Shown piece after piece: positions 34,973-43,756 of a stretch of 64,000 nucleotides of DNA. Source of the stretch: an uncultured bacterium. Its GTDB lineage: Bacteria; Verrucomicrobiota; Lentisphaeria; Victivallales; UBA1829. Location of the stretch: assembly GCA_949297765.1 (NCBI GenBank), contig CASFTV010000016.1, positions 1 through 64,000 of the forward strand, written 5' to 3'. The translations under genes and the position numbers were made by a program. Within the stretch, counting starts at the first letter, position 1. Every line of letters begins with the position of its first letter. A model generated the notes under the pieces. It worked only from the letters and a program-made list of their open reading frames with translations. It was not told the DNA's origin and did not search any database.

Positions 34973-35785
34973 TCAGGAGCCTCTGCATGCAGAGTGTTCC
35001 TGAAGATGTTTCCGGTACTGCGCGGGGGGAACTCCGTACATCCGTTTGAAGGTGCGGGAAAAATGAAACCGGTCATTGACGCCGATCGCGTAGCAGATTT
35101 CGTCGATTGTGCAGTTCCCGAACTGGAGCAGGCGCGCCGCCTGCGTGTACCGCACATGCAGAAGATACTGATAGGGCGTGCTCCCCGTCTGGGATTTGAA
35201 ATCCCGCAGAAACACATTTTCCGAAAGTCCCGCAATCCGGGAGAGCGTCGCCAGATTGATCTCCTTGTTGATGTTGGAGCGGATGTAATCGCACGCATCC
35301 ACGATGCGCCGGTCGCAGTCGATTTCGGAAAACGCCTCCGGCGGCAGCTTGGCGATTGCGGCGGTGACCAGGGAAAGTCCCAGAAGTTTCCGTTTCGCCG
35401 GCGGACACTCCTCTGCGGAAAAACAGTCGTGCAGCTCCTTCAGAATCACCGCCACGCAGCCCGATTCCGAAAGCGGAATCGCATTCAGGAGATGCGCCCG
35501 GCTGCCCGAGATGTTTTCCACTTCAAAGTGAATGTAAAGCTGTTCCGGTGCACCTTCCGACCAGGTCCGCAGATTGCAGTTCGGCGGAAGCAGATAAAGT
35601 TTTTCCGGGCGAAGTTCCATCTTCTGACCTTCCAGAAACACTCCCGCGCCTCCCGCGGTATGATGATAGAGTCTCCAGTAGCAGCCGCCGAGCATCAGAT
35701 GATTCCAGAACGCCGTCAGCCGGGTTTTGGAGACTGCGCCCAGATGGATTTCCGGCGCATTCAGATGGACTCTTGTGGATGCCAT
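34973..35785 (-). CDS. AraC-family transcriptional regulator
   Basis: A 270-aa regulator with an N-terminal AraC-type cupin sensor (~1-150; LRPEKLYLLPPNCNLRTW). The C-terminal tandem HTH (~165-262) includes INLATLSRIAGLSENVFLRDF and IDEICYAIGVNDRFHFSRTF..YGVPPAQYRK. It begins 8 bases after the coaC stop on the same strand, so it may share the gmk-coaC transcript. No target genes are obvious from position. Confidence 0.9.
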   Translation of the reverse strand: MASTRVHLNAPEIHLGAVSKTRLTAFWNHLMLGGCYWRLYHHTAGGAGVFLEGQKMELRPEKLYLLPPNCNLRTWSEGAPEQLYIHFEVENISGSRAHLLNAIPLSESGCVAVILKELHDCFSAEECPPAKRKLLGLSLVTAAIAKLPPEAFSEIDCDRRIVDACDYIRSNINKEINLATLSRIAGLSENVFLRDFKSQTGSTPYQYLLHVRYTQAARLLQFGNCTIDEICYAIGVNDRFHFSRTFKRMYGVPPAQYRKHLQEHSACRGS

Positions 35786-35793
35786 GAACGCCG

Positions 35794-36339
35794 TCAGTCC
35801 TTTTTCCGGATTGCGCGGATGGCCTCCAGGATTTCCGTTACTTCCGCCATTCGCCCTTCGCCGTTGTCACCGCAGGCGAGGCGTCCCCTGCCCGGTCCGA
35901 CAAAGTGTACGCCCCACGAACGGAGAATTTCGCAGTTCCGCCGTACCGCCGGACTCTGCCACATCCGGGTGTTCATCGCGGGTGCCAGCAGGACATCGCC
36001 CCGGTACGCCATTGCCGAAGTCGTCAGCGCATCGTCCGCGATCCCGTTGGCATATTTCCCGAGAAAGTTCGCTGTACACGGCGCGATGACCATCAGGCTT
36101 GCCAGTTCCGAGATTTCGATATGGCCCGGCTTCCAGGTCGGCGTATCCCACAGGTCGAAGATCACCGGGTTGCGCGACAGCGTGAAAAACAGCTTGTCGG
36201 AGATCAGATGGCGTGCGGAATCGGTCATCATCACATGCACATCATATCCGCCGGCGGAGAGCTTTGAGCACAGGTCCGCCGCCTTGTAGATGGCGATCCC
36301 GCCCGTCACTCCCAGAAGAATCGCATTGGGATCAGGCAT
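35794..36339 (-). CDS. coaC: Phosphopantothenoylcysteine decarboxylase (CoaC, monofunctional)
   Basis: A 181-aa flavoprotein of the HFCD family. It has FMN-binding ILLGVTGGIAIYKAADL, the catalytic His region TPTWKPGHIEIS, substrate-binding APAMNTRMWQSPAV (PxMNxxMW), and the substrate-clamp Cys in RLACGDNGEGRM. It decarboxylates 4'-phosphopantothenoylcysteine in CoA synthesis. Unlike the usual bacterial bifunctional CoaBC, the synthetase (CoaB) half is absent and no coaB is in the window. It overlaps gmk by 8 bases. Confidence 0.9.
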   Translation of the reverse strand: MPDPNAILLGVTGGIAIYKAADLCSKLSAGGYDVHVMMTDSARHLISDKLFFTLSRNPVIFDLWDTPTWKPGHIEISELASLMVIAPCTANFLGKYANGIADDALTTSAMAYRGDVLLAPAMNTRMWQSPAVRRNCEILRSWGVHFVGPGRGRLACGDNGEGRMAEVTEILEAIRAIRKKD

Positions 36340-36958
36340 TGATATCCTCTTTCCATCGTTTTGTGGACATTCTGAATGCGAGGAGCAGCGCGTCGAATTT
36401 TTTCACCGCACTCTCAAAGTCATCGTTGATCAGAAGATACGAATACTCCCTCCAGTGCGAAATTTCAAGTCTGGAATTTTCCAAACGCTTCAAAATCACC
36501 TCTTCCGCGTCGGTTCCCCGTCCCCGGAGACGGCGTTCCAGCTCCGCATGCGACGGCGGCGCGACAAATACAAATTCCGCCGAATCCCGGAAAATTTCCG
36601 AATTCCGGCACAATTCATGGACTTTCGCCGCTCCCTGCACATCAATATCCAGAATCACATCAATTCCCCGCGTGACGCGTTCCAGCACTTCCGATTTGAG
36701 CGTCCCGTAGAAATTTCCGTGCACCTCCGCATATTCGATAAATTCATCCGCCTCGATCTTTCTCCGGAATTCCTCCACGCTGAGAAAATGATAATCCACG
36801 CCGTCCCGTTCTTCTCCGCGGGGGGCGCGGGTGGTGCAGGAAATCGAAAACGCCACCTCCGGGTGACGCTTCATCACTTCCCGGCTGATACTCGATTTCC
36901 CGGACCCGCTCGGCCCGGAGACGATCAGGGCAATCCCAAGACGCGCAATCTCTTTCAT
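36332..36958 (-). CDS. gmk: Guanylate kinase
   Basis: A 208-aa enzyme phosphorylating GMP/dGMP. It has P-loop IVSGPSGSGKSSIS, the GMP-binding SCTTRAPRGEERDGVDYHFLS with EFIEYAEVHGNFYGT, and VILDIDVQGAAKV. Its length is typical. It is first in gmk-coaC(-araC), a common arrangement (gmk-rpoZ-coaBC) that here lacks rpoZ. The start is ATG 36958, ten bases after GGAG. Confidence 0.96.
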   Translation of the reverse strand: MKEIARLGIALIVSGPSGSGKSSISREVMKRHPEVAFSISCTTRAPRGEERDGVDYHFLSVEEFRRKIEADEFIEYAEVHGNFYGTLKSEVLERVTRGIDVILDIDVQGAAKVHELCRNSEIFRDSAEFVFVAPPSHAELERRLRGRGTDAEEVILKRLENSRLEISHWREYSYLLINDDFESAVKKFDALLLAFRMSTKRWKEDINA

Positions 36959-37058
36959 GAATACAGACTCCGGAATACGGCTGATGAAAATCCCGCGGAA
37001 AGAAAAACACCCGCAAAAACGAATCTTCGGCCTGGTTGGTTGACAGAGTGGAAATAAA

Positions 37059-37134
37059 TGGTGAGTCGGCCGGGGCTCGAACCCGGGACCACCGCCTTAA
37101 AAGGGCGATGCTCTACCGACTGAGCTACCGACTC
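37059..37134 (-). tRNA. tRNA-Lys (anticodon TTT)
   Basis: Minus strand cloverleaf: acceptor GAGTCGG/CCGACTC, discriminator A and encoded CCA; D-arm GCTC..GAGC; anticodon stem TCGCC/GGCGG with loop CTTTTAA (anticodon TTT); T-arm CCGGG-TTCGAGC-CCCGG. An apparent 63-codon reading frame over it (36955-37146) is an artefact. Confidence 0.95.
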
Positions 37135-37168
37135 ACTCGAATTCATCTTCTTTCGGGCAGATGCAATT

Positions 37169-37196
37169 AAGATACATCGTTCTTTGAAAAAGTCAA
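37169..37196 (-). promoter_or_regulatory. Promoter of tRNA-Lys
   Basis: Minus strand -35 TTGACT (37191-37196), 16-bp spacer, -10 TATCTT (37169-37174). Confidence 0.65.
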
Positions 37197-37240
37197 ACGG
37201 TTTTCTGAAAAAAAAACGGATTTTTCAGCTCTCCGTCCGC

Positions 37241-37459
37241 TCATTTTTGCCGGAATACGATTCTTCCCTTGGTCAGATCATACGGAGACATCTCAAGTGT
37301 CACGGAGTCGCCGGGAAGAATTCGGATGAAGTTCAGGCGCATCTTCCCGCTGATGTGGGCCAACACGCAGTGACCGTTCTGAAGTTCCACTTTGAACATC
37401 GTGTTGGGAAGCAGCTCCTTCACTACTCCGTCGACTTTTATGACGTCATCTTTAGGCAC
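37241..37459 (-). CDS. infA: Translation initiation factor IF-1
   Basis: A 72-aa single OB-fold protein: [44 protein letters not shown] and [14 protein letters not shown] are the standard IF-1 blocks, at normal length. It binds the 30S A site during initiation. It overlaps the map gene by 8 bases and ends the adk-map-infA run, which corresponds to the tail of the spc ribosomal operon detached from secY and rpmJ. Confidence 0.97.
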   Translation of the reverse strand: MPKDDVIKVDGVVKELLPNTMFKVELQNGHCVLAHISGKMRLNFIRILPGDSVTLEMSPYDLTKGRIVFRQK

Positions 37460-38216
37460 GGGTTAAAACCTCCGGTTGTTCAGTTGTAATAAGAACCATA
37501 TGCTCGAAATGAGCCGAATTTCTGCCGTCGCGAGTCCGTACCGTCCAGCGGTTCGGCTCCACATACACCTTGTAGGTCCCCAGATTGAACATCGGTTCGA
37601 TCGCAAGGACCATTCCCGGCTGGAGACGCGGTCCCCGCAGCGGGGTCACATAATTGGGAACCTCCGGCGGTTCGTGCAGTTTGACGCCGCAGCCGTGGCC
37701 GACAAAATCCCGTACAACCGCGATCCCGTTTTTCTTCGCAACCTTCTGCACGGCCGCAGAGATGTCCCGGATGTAGTTGCCGCAGACCGCCGCCGCAATT
37801 CCCGCCTCCAGGGCCTCCCGCGTGACGTCCATCAGTTTCTGATCTTCCGCCGGAACCGGTTCGTCGCCCACATAATCGGTCCGGGCCGTGTCGCCGATTC
37901 CTCCTTCGTATTCCACGCCGACGTCGATGCTGACAAGATCCCCTTTCAGAATGAACCGTTCCGGAGAGCCGATCCCGTGAACCACTTCGTCGTTGACCGA
38001 GATGCAGATGTTGCCGGGATAGCCGTGATATCCGAGAAACGCGCATTTCCCTCCCATCGAGGTGATGACCTCTCCCGCGATCAGATCCAGTTCTTTTGTG
38101 CTCATCCCCGGACGGATGAACTCCGCGATCCGGTCGCGTGCTCTGCCCGCCATTGCGGCGGCAACGCGGATGCGCGCAATCTCTTCCGGCGTGTGAATGA
38201 TGTAGTCCCTGCTCAT
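37452..38216 (-). CDS. map: Methionine aminopeptidase, type I
   Basis: A 254-aa dinuclear metallo-aminopeptidase removing initiator methionine. Metal ligands are visible in [22 protein letters not shown] (two Asp), [20 protein letters not shown] (His) and [10 protein letters not shown] (Glu), and near the end a Glu-equivalent in FEHMVLIT. His79-type substrate contact is in [12 protein letters not shown]. It lies 4 bases after adk and overlaps infA. Confidence 0.97.
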   Translation of the reverse strand: MSRDYIIHTPEEIARIRVAAAMAGRARDRIAEFIRPGMSTKELDLIAGEVITSMGGKCAFLGYHGYPGNICISVNDEVVHGIGSPERFILKGDLVSIDVGVEYEGGIGDTARTDYVGDEPVPAEDQKLMDVTREALEAGIAAAVCGNYIRDISAAVQKVAKKNGIAVVRDFVGHGCGVKLHEPPEVPNYVTPLRGPRLQPGMVLAIEPMFNLGTYKVYVEPNRWTVRTRDGRNSAHFEHMVLITTEQPEVLTRA

Positions 38217-38220
38217 TTCA

Positions 38221-38874
38221 TCAGCTCAGAATCGCCCGCAGTGCGGCGTATCCCTCCGCTTTCGGCAGCGAAGAGTCGATTTTGGACAGCAGGTTCTTTT
38301 CCGTATAATACCCGATCAGCGGGAAGGTCTGTTCCTTGTAAACCGAAAGACGGTTCTGCGCCGTTTCGAGAGAATCGTCCGTCCGCTGATAGAGTTCTCC
38401 TCCGCAGGAGTCGCAGATCCCTTCCTGTTTCGGCTTGGAGAAGATTTTATTATAGCTTGCTCCGCATTTCCGGCAGGTCAGACGGGCGGTCAGCCGCTGA
38501 AGAAGGAGTTCTTCCGGTGCGTCGAACAGCACCACCGCGTCGAGTTTCTTTCCTGCCTTTGCAAGCGCCGTTTCCAGAAGTTCCGCCTGGCGGATTGTGC
38601 GGGGGAAGCCGTCCAGAAGAAAACCGCCTGCGCACTCCGCGGAGAGCAGTTTGCCCGCGACCATGTCCGCGACCACCTCGTCGGGAACGAGTTTGCCCGA
38701 ATCCATGTAGCTTTTCGCCAGTTTCCCCAGGTCGCTTCCCTTCCCGATTTCGGACCGGAAAATGTCGCCTGTCGAGACATGTGCAAGGTTTTCCTCTCTC
38801 AGAAGAATTTCGGAGAGTGTGCCCTTTCCCGCTCCCGGGGGGCCGAGAAGGACGATGTTGCGTTTCGTAATCAT
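38221..38874 (-). CDS. adk: Adenylate kinase, zinc-lid type
   Basis: A 217-aa enzyme interconverting ATP+AMP and 2 ADP. It has P-loop LLGPPGAGKGTLSE, AMP-binding FLLDGFPRTIRQAE, and a LID domain with four cysteines (CRKCGASYN..CDSCGG), indicating a structural zinc site. It is first gene of adk-map-infA, with a TTGACA promoter upstream. Confidence 0.97.
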   Translation of the reverse strand: MITKRNIVLLGPPGAGKGTLSEILLREENLAHVSTGDIFRSEIGKGSDLGKLAKSYMDSGKLVPDEVVADMVAGKLLSAECAGGFLLDGFPRTIRQAELLETALAKAGKKLDAVVLFDAPEELLLQRLTARLTCRKCGASYNKIFSKPKQEGICDSCGGELYQRTDDSLETAQNRLSVYKEQTFPLIGYYTEKNLLSKIDSSLPKAEGYAALRAILS

Positions 38875-38921
38875 TTCTGATGACTTCCCCTGACTGATTT
38901 TGTAAAATCGTTCAATTCTGT

Positions 38922-38950
38922 AATTTACAACCGTTTTTTCATTCTGTCAA
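38922..38950 (-). promoter_or_regulatory. Promoter of adk-map-infA
   Basis: Minus strand -35 TTGACA (38945-38950), 17-bp spacer, -10 TAAATT (38922-38927). Confidence 0.7.
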
Positions 38951-39048
38951 CACGGGAAGCGCGCCGTCGCGAAAGAAAAACTCAAAATTCGCCGGCGCGT
39001 TTTCTGTTCCGGTCCGTTGTCCGGAGGATTCAAGCCGTGCGCGGGGTG

Positions 39049-39549
39049 TTACAGAATCTCCGCTGTCTCGATGACGACCGGTTCCAGCGGAACATCGTCG
39101 TGATAGCCGTACGGCCCGGTTTCCACCTTCGCGATTTTGTCGACCACGTCCATTCCTTTTGTCACCTTTCCGAACACGCAGTACCCGTATCCGGCCGGCG
39201 TTTTGGAGCGGTGATCGAGAAAATCGTTGTCCACCAGATTGATAAAGAACTGTGCGGTGGCGCTGTCGACTTCACTGGTGCGGGCCATGGCGATTGTTCC
39301 GCGTTTGTTGGAGGGGGCGGCATGGGCTTCGTTCCGGATCGGCGGTTCGGTATCAAGTTCGTTCATTTCCGCGTCCATTCCGCCGCCCTGGATCATGAAT
39401 CCGTCGATGACGCGGTGGAAGATTGTTCCGTTGTAGTGCCCTTCCTTCACATAATCGAGAAAATTGCGGACCGTGACCGGAGTTTCCCCGTCGAAAAGTT
39501 CCAGCTCGATAGCACCCATTCCCGTTGTCAGCTTCACTCTGCTTCCCAT
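39049..39549 (-). CDS. Cyclophilin-type peptidyl-prolyl cis-trans isomerase
   Basis: A 166-aa cytoplasmic cyclophilin (no signal peptide). The active-site blocks [41 protein letters not shown] and [15 protein letters not shown] are all present. It accelerates prolyl isomerisation during folding. It is third in ptsH-ptsI-ppi, 16 bases after ptsI. Confidence 0.95.
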   Translation of the reverse strand: MGSRVKLTTGMGAIELELFDGETPVTVRNFLDYVKEGHYNGTIFHRVIDGFMIQGGGMDAEMNELDTEPPIRNEAHAAPSNKRGTIAMARTSEVDSATAQFFINLVDNDFLDHRSKTPAGYGYCVFGKVTKGMDVVDKIAKVETGPYGYHDDVPLEPVVIETAEIL

Positions 39550-39565
39550 CTTCCGCTCCCTGCTG

Positions 39566-41407
39566 TTAGACGCCTTTCATCGCGAGACTGACCACATCCG
39601 GCGCAATCCGGTGCAGCAGTTCGTCCGACATTTCCAGAACCTGACGGTGATCGCTGCACTTCAGCGCATTCGCCGCAAACTGTTCCGCTTCATACATCCG
39701 GAGACTGCGGATCACCCTCCGGGCGACTCCGAGCGATCCGGTACTCATGCTCAACTCCTGAATTCCAAGTCCGATCAGCAGCGGGATGAACCGGGGATCG
39801 GCCGCCATCTCTCCGCAGACTCCGACCCAGATCCCGGCGGCATTCGCCGCCTTGACAATCCGGTCGATCAGCATCAGAATCACCGGATGCGCCGGACGGT
39901 ACAGCGATGCCACCCGTTCATTGCCCCGGTCCACCGCCATCGTGTATTGAACCAGATCGTTTGTCCCGATGCTGAAAAAATCCACCTTTTCCGCCATATG
40001 TTCCGCAAACAGCGCGGCCGCGGGCGTTTCCACCATGATGCCCACTTCCATGTGTTCGTCGAATTTCTTCTTTTCCGCGCACAGATCCTCCCGGACCCGG
40101 TTCAGAATTTCCAGAAGGCGGTCCACTTCGTCTTCGCAGGTCACCATCGGGAACATCATCCGGGTTGGTCCGAACGCGCTCGCGCGGAGAATCGCCCGGA
40201 GCTGCGGAATCAGAAGCTCCGGAAACGCCAGACACAGCCGGATCGAACGCTGTCCGAGAAACGGATTCGGATCATGTGTCACATTGATAACCGAGGAGAG
40301 TTTGTCGCCTCCGAGGTCCAGGGTCCGGATGATGGTCGCCTCTCCGTTCATTCCCTCAATGATTTTCCGATAGACCGCAAACTGTTCCTCCTCGCTCGGA
40401 ATATGGTTCGTAAGGAACAGATATTCCGTCCGGAACAGCCCGATTCCGGAGGCTCCCGATTTATGTACCTCTTCGATGTCCCCGGCGTCGTCCAGATTCG
40501 CCGCAAGATGGATGCGGTAGCCGTCAATGGTTTCCGGAAGAAGTGTGCTTTCCTGCTGCAGCTCGTTGAACAGCTGTTCCTTGGAGACCTCTTTCTGTGC
40601 ATACAGCTCCAGCGTCTCCTGCTTCGGATTGGTGATGACCGCACCGATGTAGCCGTCGATGATGAGCATGTCGCCGTTGTGAAGATTGCTCATCAGGTTC
40701 GGAATGCCGACCACTGCCGGAATGCGCATGGAACGCGCCAGAATCGCTGTATGAGAGGTCCGGCTTCCGGTTTCCGTTGCGAATGCCTGCACGTTCTCCC
40801 GGTCGAGCATGGCTGTGTCCGAGGGCGTCAGATCTCTGGAAATCAGGATCCTCTGTCCCGGAAGGTGGTCCAGAAGCTGGCGTTCCTCTCCGCTGAGATT
40901 ATCCAGAATCCGGCAGGCGACATCGGCAACATCGGATGCCCGTTCCTTCAGATATTGATCGTTCACCGCCGAAATCGCGGAAATGTACCGCTGAATGGAC
41001 CGGGCAAACACCACGTCCGCCGTCTGCATCTCCTTCCGGATTCCTTCAATCACTTCATGGATCAGGGTCCGGTCGTCCACGATCAGCATGTGTGCGTCGA
41101 AGATGCTGGCATCGCCGGATTCGAGGGAATCCCTGAGGCGCGCCTGAAGTTCGGCAATCTGCTTCCGGGTTTTATCCAGCGCATTGGTGAAACGGGTGAT
41201 CTCGCCGGGGACCTCCGATTCCGTAATCGGCTTCGGCTCCACCTCCAGAGAGGTCCGTCCCGCATTTCCGACAATCAGGGCGATTCCGATCGCGATCCCC
41301 GACGATGCCGGAATCCCGTGATACATCACTTCTTTCCGGTTCTCCGGGGGTGTTTGGAGGGGGGTGGTGCCGGCTGTTCCGTCATTCTTCATCAAATCGT
41401 CTGTCAA
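39566..41407 (-). CDS. ptsI: Phosphoenolpyruvate-protein phosphotransferase (Enzyme I)
   Basis: A 613-aa PTS Enzyme I transferring phosphate from PEP to HPr. The N-terminal HPr-interaction/His domain has [21 protein letters not shown] with the phosphorylated His. The linker and C-terminal TIM barrel include [33 protein letters not shown] and [20 protein letters not shown], with the catalytic Cys in [11 protein letters not shown]. The first ~27 residues before [14 protein letters not shown] are an extra stretch; starts at 41392 or 41326 are alternatives. It overlaps ptsH by 26 bases. No EII genes are in the window. Confidence 0.96.
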   Translation of the reverse strand: MTDDLMKNDGTAGTTPLQTPPENRKEVMYHGIPASSGIAIGIALIVGNAGRTSLEVEPKPITESEVPGEITRFTNALDKTRKQIAELQARLRDSLESGDASIFDAHMLIVDDRTLIHEVIEGIRKEMQTADVVFARSIQRYISAISAVNDQYLKERASDVADVACRILDNLSGEERQLLDHLPGQRILISRDLTPSDTAMLDRENVQAFATETGSRTSHTAILARSMRIPAVVGIPNLMSNLHNGDMLIIDGYIGAVITNPKQETLELYAQKEVSKEQLFNELQQESTLLPETIDGYRIHLAANLDDAGDIEEVHKSGASGIGLFRTEYLFLTNHIPSEEEQFAVYRKIIEGMNGEATIIRTLDLGGDKLSSVINVTHDPNPFLGQRSIRLCLAFPELLIPQLRAILRASAFGPTRMMFPMVTCEDEVDRLLEILNRVREDLCAEKKKFDEHMEVGIMVETPAAALFAEHMAEKVDFFSIGTNDLVQYTMAVDRGNERVASLYRPAHPVILMLIDRIVKAANAAGIWVGVCGEMAADPRFIPLLIGLGIQELSMSTGSLGVARRVIRSLRMYEAEQFAANALKCSDHRQVLEMSDELLHRIAPDVVSLAMKGV

Positions 41408-41657
41408 CCAAATCGTTGAGGGCTTTCACAGCGTCTTCGGCGTCGGGGCCGGAGGCGGTGATCTTGAGTTTCGATCCGCACACCGCGGAAAGCACCAGCA
41501 TGCTCATGAGGCTTTTCCCGTTGGCGGTTTCCGCATCTTTGGAAACGACGATATCGCTGTCGAATTTCGAGGCTGTCTGCACAAAAAGGGAGGCCGGCCG
41601 CGCATGCAGACCCAGCTTGTTCCGTATCGTGCATTCTGTCGTTTTTACAGCGGCCAT
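41382..41657 (-). CDS. ptsH: Phosphocarrier protein HPr
   Basis: A 91-aa HPr with the phosphorylatable histidine in GLHARPA (His18) and the serine-46 region GKSLMSMLVL, so regulation by an HPr kinase is possible. It starts at ATG 41657, six bases after AAAGGA, and is first in ptsH-ptsI-ppi. With no sugar EII visible nearby, the system may feed distant EIIs or serve regulation. Confidence 0.95.
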   Translation of the reverse strand: MAAVKTTECTIRNKLGLHARPASLFVQTASKFDSDIVVSKDAETANGKSLMSMLVLSAVCGSKLKITASGPDAEDAVKALNDLVDRRFDEE

Positions 41658-41701
41658 CCGGCATCCTTTCCCGATTGAGTCAATAGAAGCAATAGAGCGG
41701 T

Positions 41702-41729
41702 ACTATAGCATTGTTTTTTCAAAATTCAA
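41702..41729 (-). promoter_or_regulatory. Promoter of ptsH-ptsI-ppi
   Basis: Minus strand -35 TTGAAT (41724-41729), 16-bp spacer, -10 TATAGT (41702-41707). Confidence 0.7.
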
Positions 41730-41816
41730 CAACGCCCGCTTTTTTCTTCCGTCGGAAGGACGGGTTTTTCCGGATTTTATCTGGTCCGCAGTTCTTTTGT
41801 TTTCCGGATTTCCCGA

Positions 41817-42773
41817 TCAGGAGGACGCGGACCTGCGTTCCAGCAATCCTTTCAGGTATCCGACGGCGAAGATGTTGCCGAGCATCGCATAGCCGAAATT
41901 TTCATTGCTTTCCCCCGCCATGGTCGGCGTGTGGTCCGGACGGATCAGACAATCGGGCGCGTGACGGGAGATCTGGTCCAGGAGCGCCGCCATGTCGGTT
42001 GGTCCGTTGTCGTGGAAGGTTTCCCGGAAGCATGTCGCGGTCCCGGTGATGTCGCGGAAATGGAGAAAGAAGATTTTGGAGCCGAACTCCTCAATCAGCC
42101 GGAACACGTCCTCGCCCATTGCGCGGAAGGTCGCCTGACAGAAGGTGATCCCGTGCGACGGACTGTCCGAAAGCGACAGCACCCGGCGGTACGCGTCGGC
42201 ACTGGTCAGAATCCGTGAATACCCGAGAAGCGGAGAGATCGGCGGATCGTCCGGATGCAGCCCGAGCCGGACTCCCGACTCCTCCGCAACCGGAAGAACC
42301 GATTCCAGAAAATAGGAATAATTCCTCCACATCTCCTCTTCCGTCACCTTCAGCGGAACGTTGTTGTCGATGTCCGACAGATCAAAACCGCTCGTCAGGG
42401 CGCCTCCCCGTTCCGGAAGATCGCTCCGCGTCCGGAACCAGCCGATTCCCGCCATGAAGTTGTAGCAGAGCAGTTCGATTCCGAGCCGGCCCATATTCCG
42501 CAGCATCTGACGGTAACGTTCAATATCCTCGTCGCGACCCGGGAACCCGAGCTTGATCCGGCTCATGTCAAACTCGTCCCCTTCCAGCGCGTACAGATGA
42601 AACCCCCGTTCCCGGAACCGGTCCGATACCGTTTTCAGCGACGCATAGTCAGACGGATCTTTCAATCCGCTCAGCTCCGGCGCCGCTTTCGTCACAGCAT
42701 ACCGGACTCCAAGCTGCGCCGCTATATCCCACTGAAGATTCGGAACCGCCGGAAGCATCAGCCCAAGTTTCAT
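41817..42773 (-). CDS. uxuA: Mannonate dehydratase
   Basis: A 318-aa TIM-barrel enzyme of the UxuA family, which dehydrates D-mannonate to 2-keto-3-deoxygluconate in glucuronate breakdown. Conserved blocks are GVRLGLHPDDPP, GITFCQATFRAMGED, FFLHFRDITGT with CFRETFHDNGPTDM, and IRPDHTPTM. It is somewhat shorter than the E. coli enzyme. Start ATG 42773 follows GGAGGAG. It has a proximal promoter (42819) and a distal one separated from it by a terminator. No other glucuronate genes adjoin. Confidence 0.92.
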   Translation of the reverse strand: MKLGLMLPAVPNLQWDIAAQLGVRYAVTKAAPELSGLKDPSDYASLKTVSDRFRERGFHLYALEGDEFDMSRIKLGFPGRDEDIERYRQMLRNMGRLGIELLCYNFMAGIGWFRTRSDLPERGGALTSGFDLSDIDNNVPLKVTEEEMWRNYSYFLESVLPVAEESGVRLGLHPDDPPISPLLGYSRILTSADAYRRVLSLSDSPSHGITFCQATFRAMGEDVFRLIEEFGSKIFFLHFRDITGTATCFRETFHDNGPTDMAALLDQISRHAPDCLIRPDHTPTMAGESNENFGYAMLGNIFAVGYLKGLLERRSASS

Positions 42774-42818
42774 CCTTCTTCTCCTCCATAATATTCTGTA
42801 TTGAATAATCTCTATTCT

Positions 42819-42846
42819 AAAATACTCCCTCTTCGGAAAAAATCAA
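42819..42846 (-). promoter_or_regulatory. Proximal promoter of uxuA
   Basis: Minus strand -35 TTGATT (42841-42846), 16-bp spacer, -10 TATTTT (42819-42824). Confidence 0.5.
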
Positions 42847-42862
42847 GCGGGATCAGCCCATC

Positions 42863-42934
42863 AAAAAAAAGCGGAGAACCGGGCCCCCGAATTGACCCGA
42901 TTCCCCGCCAGGAGGAAACATCTTTTGCTTTCCA
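42863..42934 (-). ncRNA. Candidate ~70-nt small RNA upstream of uxuA
   Basis: A strong minus-strand promoter at 42941-42968 predicts a start near 42934. Transcription would run into a 13-bp GC-rich stem (42896-42908 with 42871-42883, two wobbles) followed by eight T (42863-42870), a textbook intrinsic terminator. The unstructured 5' part contains a CCTCC stretch (just after the ATG-like 42921), complementary to a Shine-Dalgarno core, as in base-pairing small RNAs. Alternatively this is a terminated leader of uxuA. No protein-coding capacity is convincing. Confidence 0.5.
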
Positions 42935-42940
42935 GAGCAT

Positions 42941-42968
42941 AGTATACTCCAGAAAAAGGAAAAGTCAA
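42941..42968 (-). promoter_or_regulatory. Distal promoter upstream of uxuA (small-RNA promoter)
   Basis: Minus strand -35 TTGACT (42963-42968), 16-bp spacer, -10 TATACT (42941-42946). Confidence 0.65.
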
Positions 42969-43082
42969 CCCCAAAACTTAGCCAAATCTAATTTTTTTTA
43001 AAAAAATTTCTTTCCCTCCCTCAAATAAAAACGAAAGCCCTCCGCATCCGGATCCGGTTTTACCGGAAATCCGAACCGTTTT

Positions 43083-43110
43083 TTGACGAACCGCAAAAAA
43101 GCAGTATAGT
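43083..43110 (+). promoter_or_regulatory. Promoter of the yjbQ leader
   Basis: -35 TTGACG (43083-43088), 16-bp spacer, -10 TATAGT (43105-43110). The start of transcription is predicted near 43117, 220 bases before the first start codon. Confidence 0.75.
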
Positions 43111-43116
43111 ACAGCA

Positions 43117-43336
43117 GAAAAACAGGAGATCCCCGCCGGGATCTGCGGAAAACCGGTTCCGCCATTGTTTCCGGCGAAGCCAATGCAGAAAGGTTTGGAA
43201 AAGGAAGAGCGCGAGAAGGAAAGAACCTTTCCTCAAAAGGTTTTTCCTTCTCGCTCGCACAAACCGCAATAACAAACAACAACAACCCAACCGGTCCGCC
43301 GAAATCCGGATCGCGGACTGAAACCGGAGGAAGGAA
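43117..43336 (+). promoter_or_regulatory. Long structured 5' leader of the UPF0047 gene
   Basis: Consecutive hairpins are visible: GATCCC/GGGATC (43128-43143), GCGGAA/TTCCGC (43145-43162), CATTG/CAATG with inner GGC-GAA-GCC (43163-43185), and a ~19-bp arm with one bulged G (43211-43230 with 43236-43254). After an A/C-rich single-stranded stretch, GTCCGC/GCGGAC lies just before the GGAGG ribosome-binding site. No known riboswitch consensus (TPP included) was recognised. It could be a cis-regulatory RNA or an independent structured RNA. Confidence 0.55.
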
Positions 43337-43756
43337 ATGAAATCATACCGCAAGGAACTCGTCTTCAACGTAACATCCCGCCGTGCGTACCTTGACATTA
43401 CGGAGGAGGTGGAATCGGCGCTTCGCGAATCGGGCATCCGCGAAGGACTTCTTCTCTGCAACGCGATGCACATAACGGCATCGGTCTACATCAACGATCA
43501 CGAGTCCGGACTGCTCCGGGATTACGACGACTGGCTGGAACGCCTTGCCCCGCACGAACCCCTTTCACAGTACCGGCACAACCGGACCGGCGAGGATAAC
43601 GGCGACGCCCACTTGAAGCGACAGGTCATGGGCCGGGAGGTCGTTGTCGCCGTGACCGATGGAAAGCTGGATTTCGGCCCGTGGGAACGCATCTATTACG
43701 GAGAGTTCGACGGCATGCGCCGGAAACGCGTTCTTATAAAGATCATCGGAGAATAA
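43337..43756 (+). CDS. YjbQ/UPF0047 family protein
   Basis: A 139-aa protein of the widespread YjbQ family. The conserved core [30 protein letters not shown], the [13 protein letters not shown] metal/anion site and [13 protein letters not shown] are complete. Some homologues show weak thiamine-phosphate-synthase activity, and the physiological role is unsettled. It starts after GGAGGAAGG. The end overlaps the convergent epimerase gene by 14 bases. It is the only plus-strand gene between 26 and 48.9 kb. Confidence 0.93.
   Translation: MKSYRKELVFNVTSRRAYLDITEEVESALRESGIREGLLLCNAMHITASVYINDHESGLLRDYDDWLERLAPHEPLSQYRHNRTGEDNGDAHLKRQVMGREVVVAVTDGKLDFGPWERIYYGEFDGMRRKRVLIKIIGE

Noticed and set aside
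36955-37146. 63-codon reading frame with SVAQSVEHRPFK-like sequence
   Set aside because: It is the translation of tRNA-Lys; this peptide pattern is a classic tRNA artefact.
39464-41419. 651-codon frame opposite ptsI
   Set aside because: Shadow of Enzyme I on the other strand; no recognisable domain or ribosome-binding site.
42861-42921. Leader peptide of ~22 codons upstream of uxuA
   Set aside because: No ribosome-binding site precedes the ATG, and the frame runs through the terminator stem and T-run; the small-RNA reading is simpler.
43117-43336. TPP riboswitch or 6S RNA in the yjbQ leader
   Set aside because: The conserved TPP elements (such as CTGAGA and the ACCTGATCTGGATAAT core) are missing, and the 5' and 3' ends do not pair to form the 6S closing stem.
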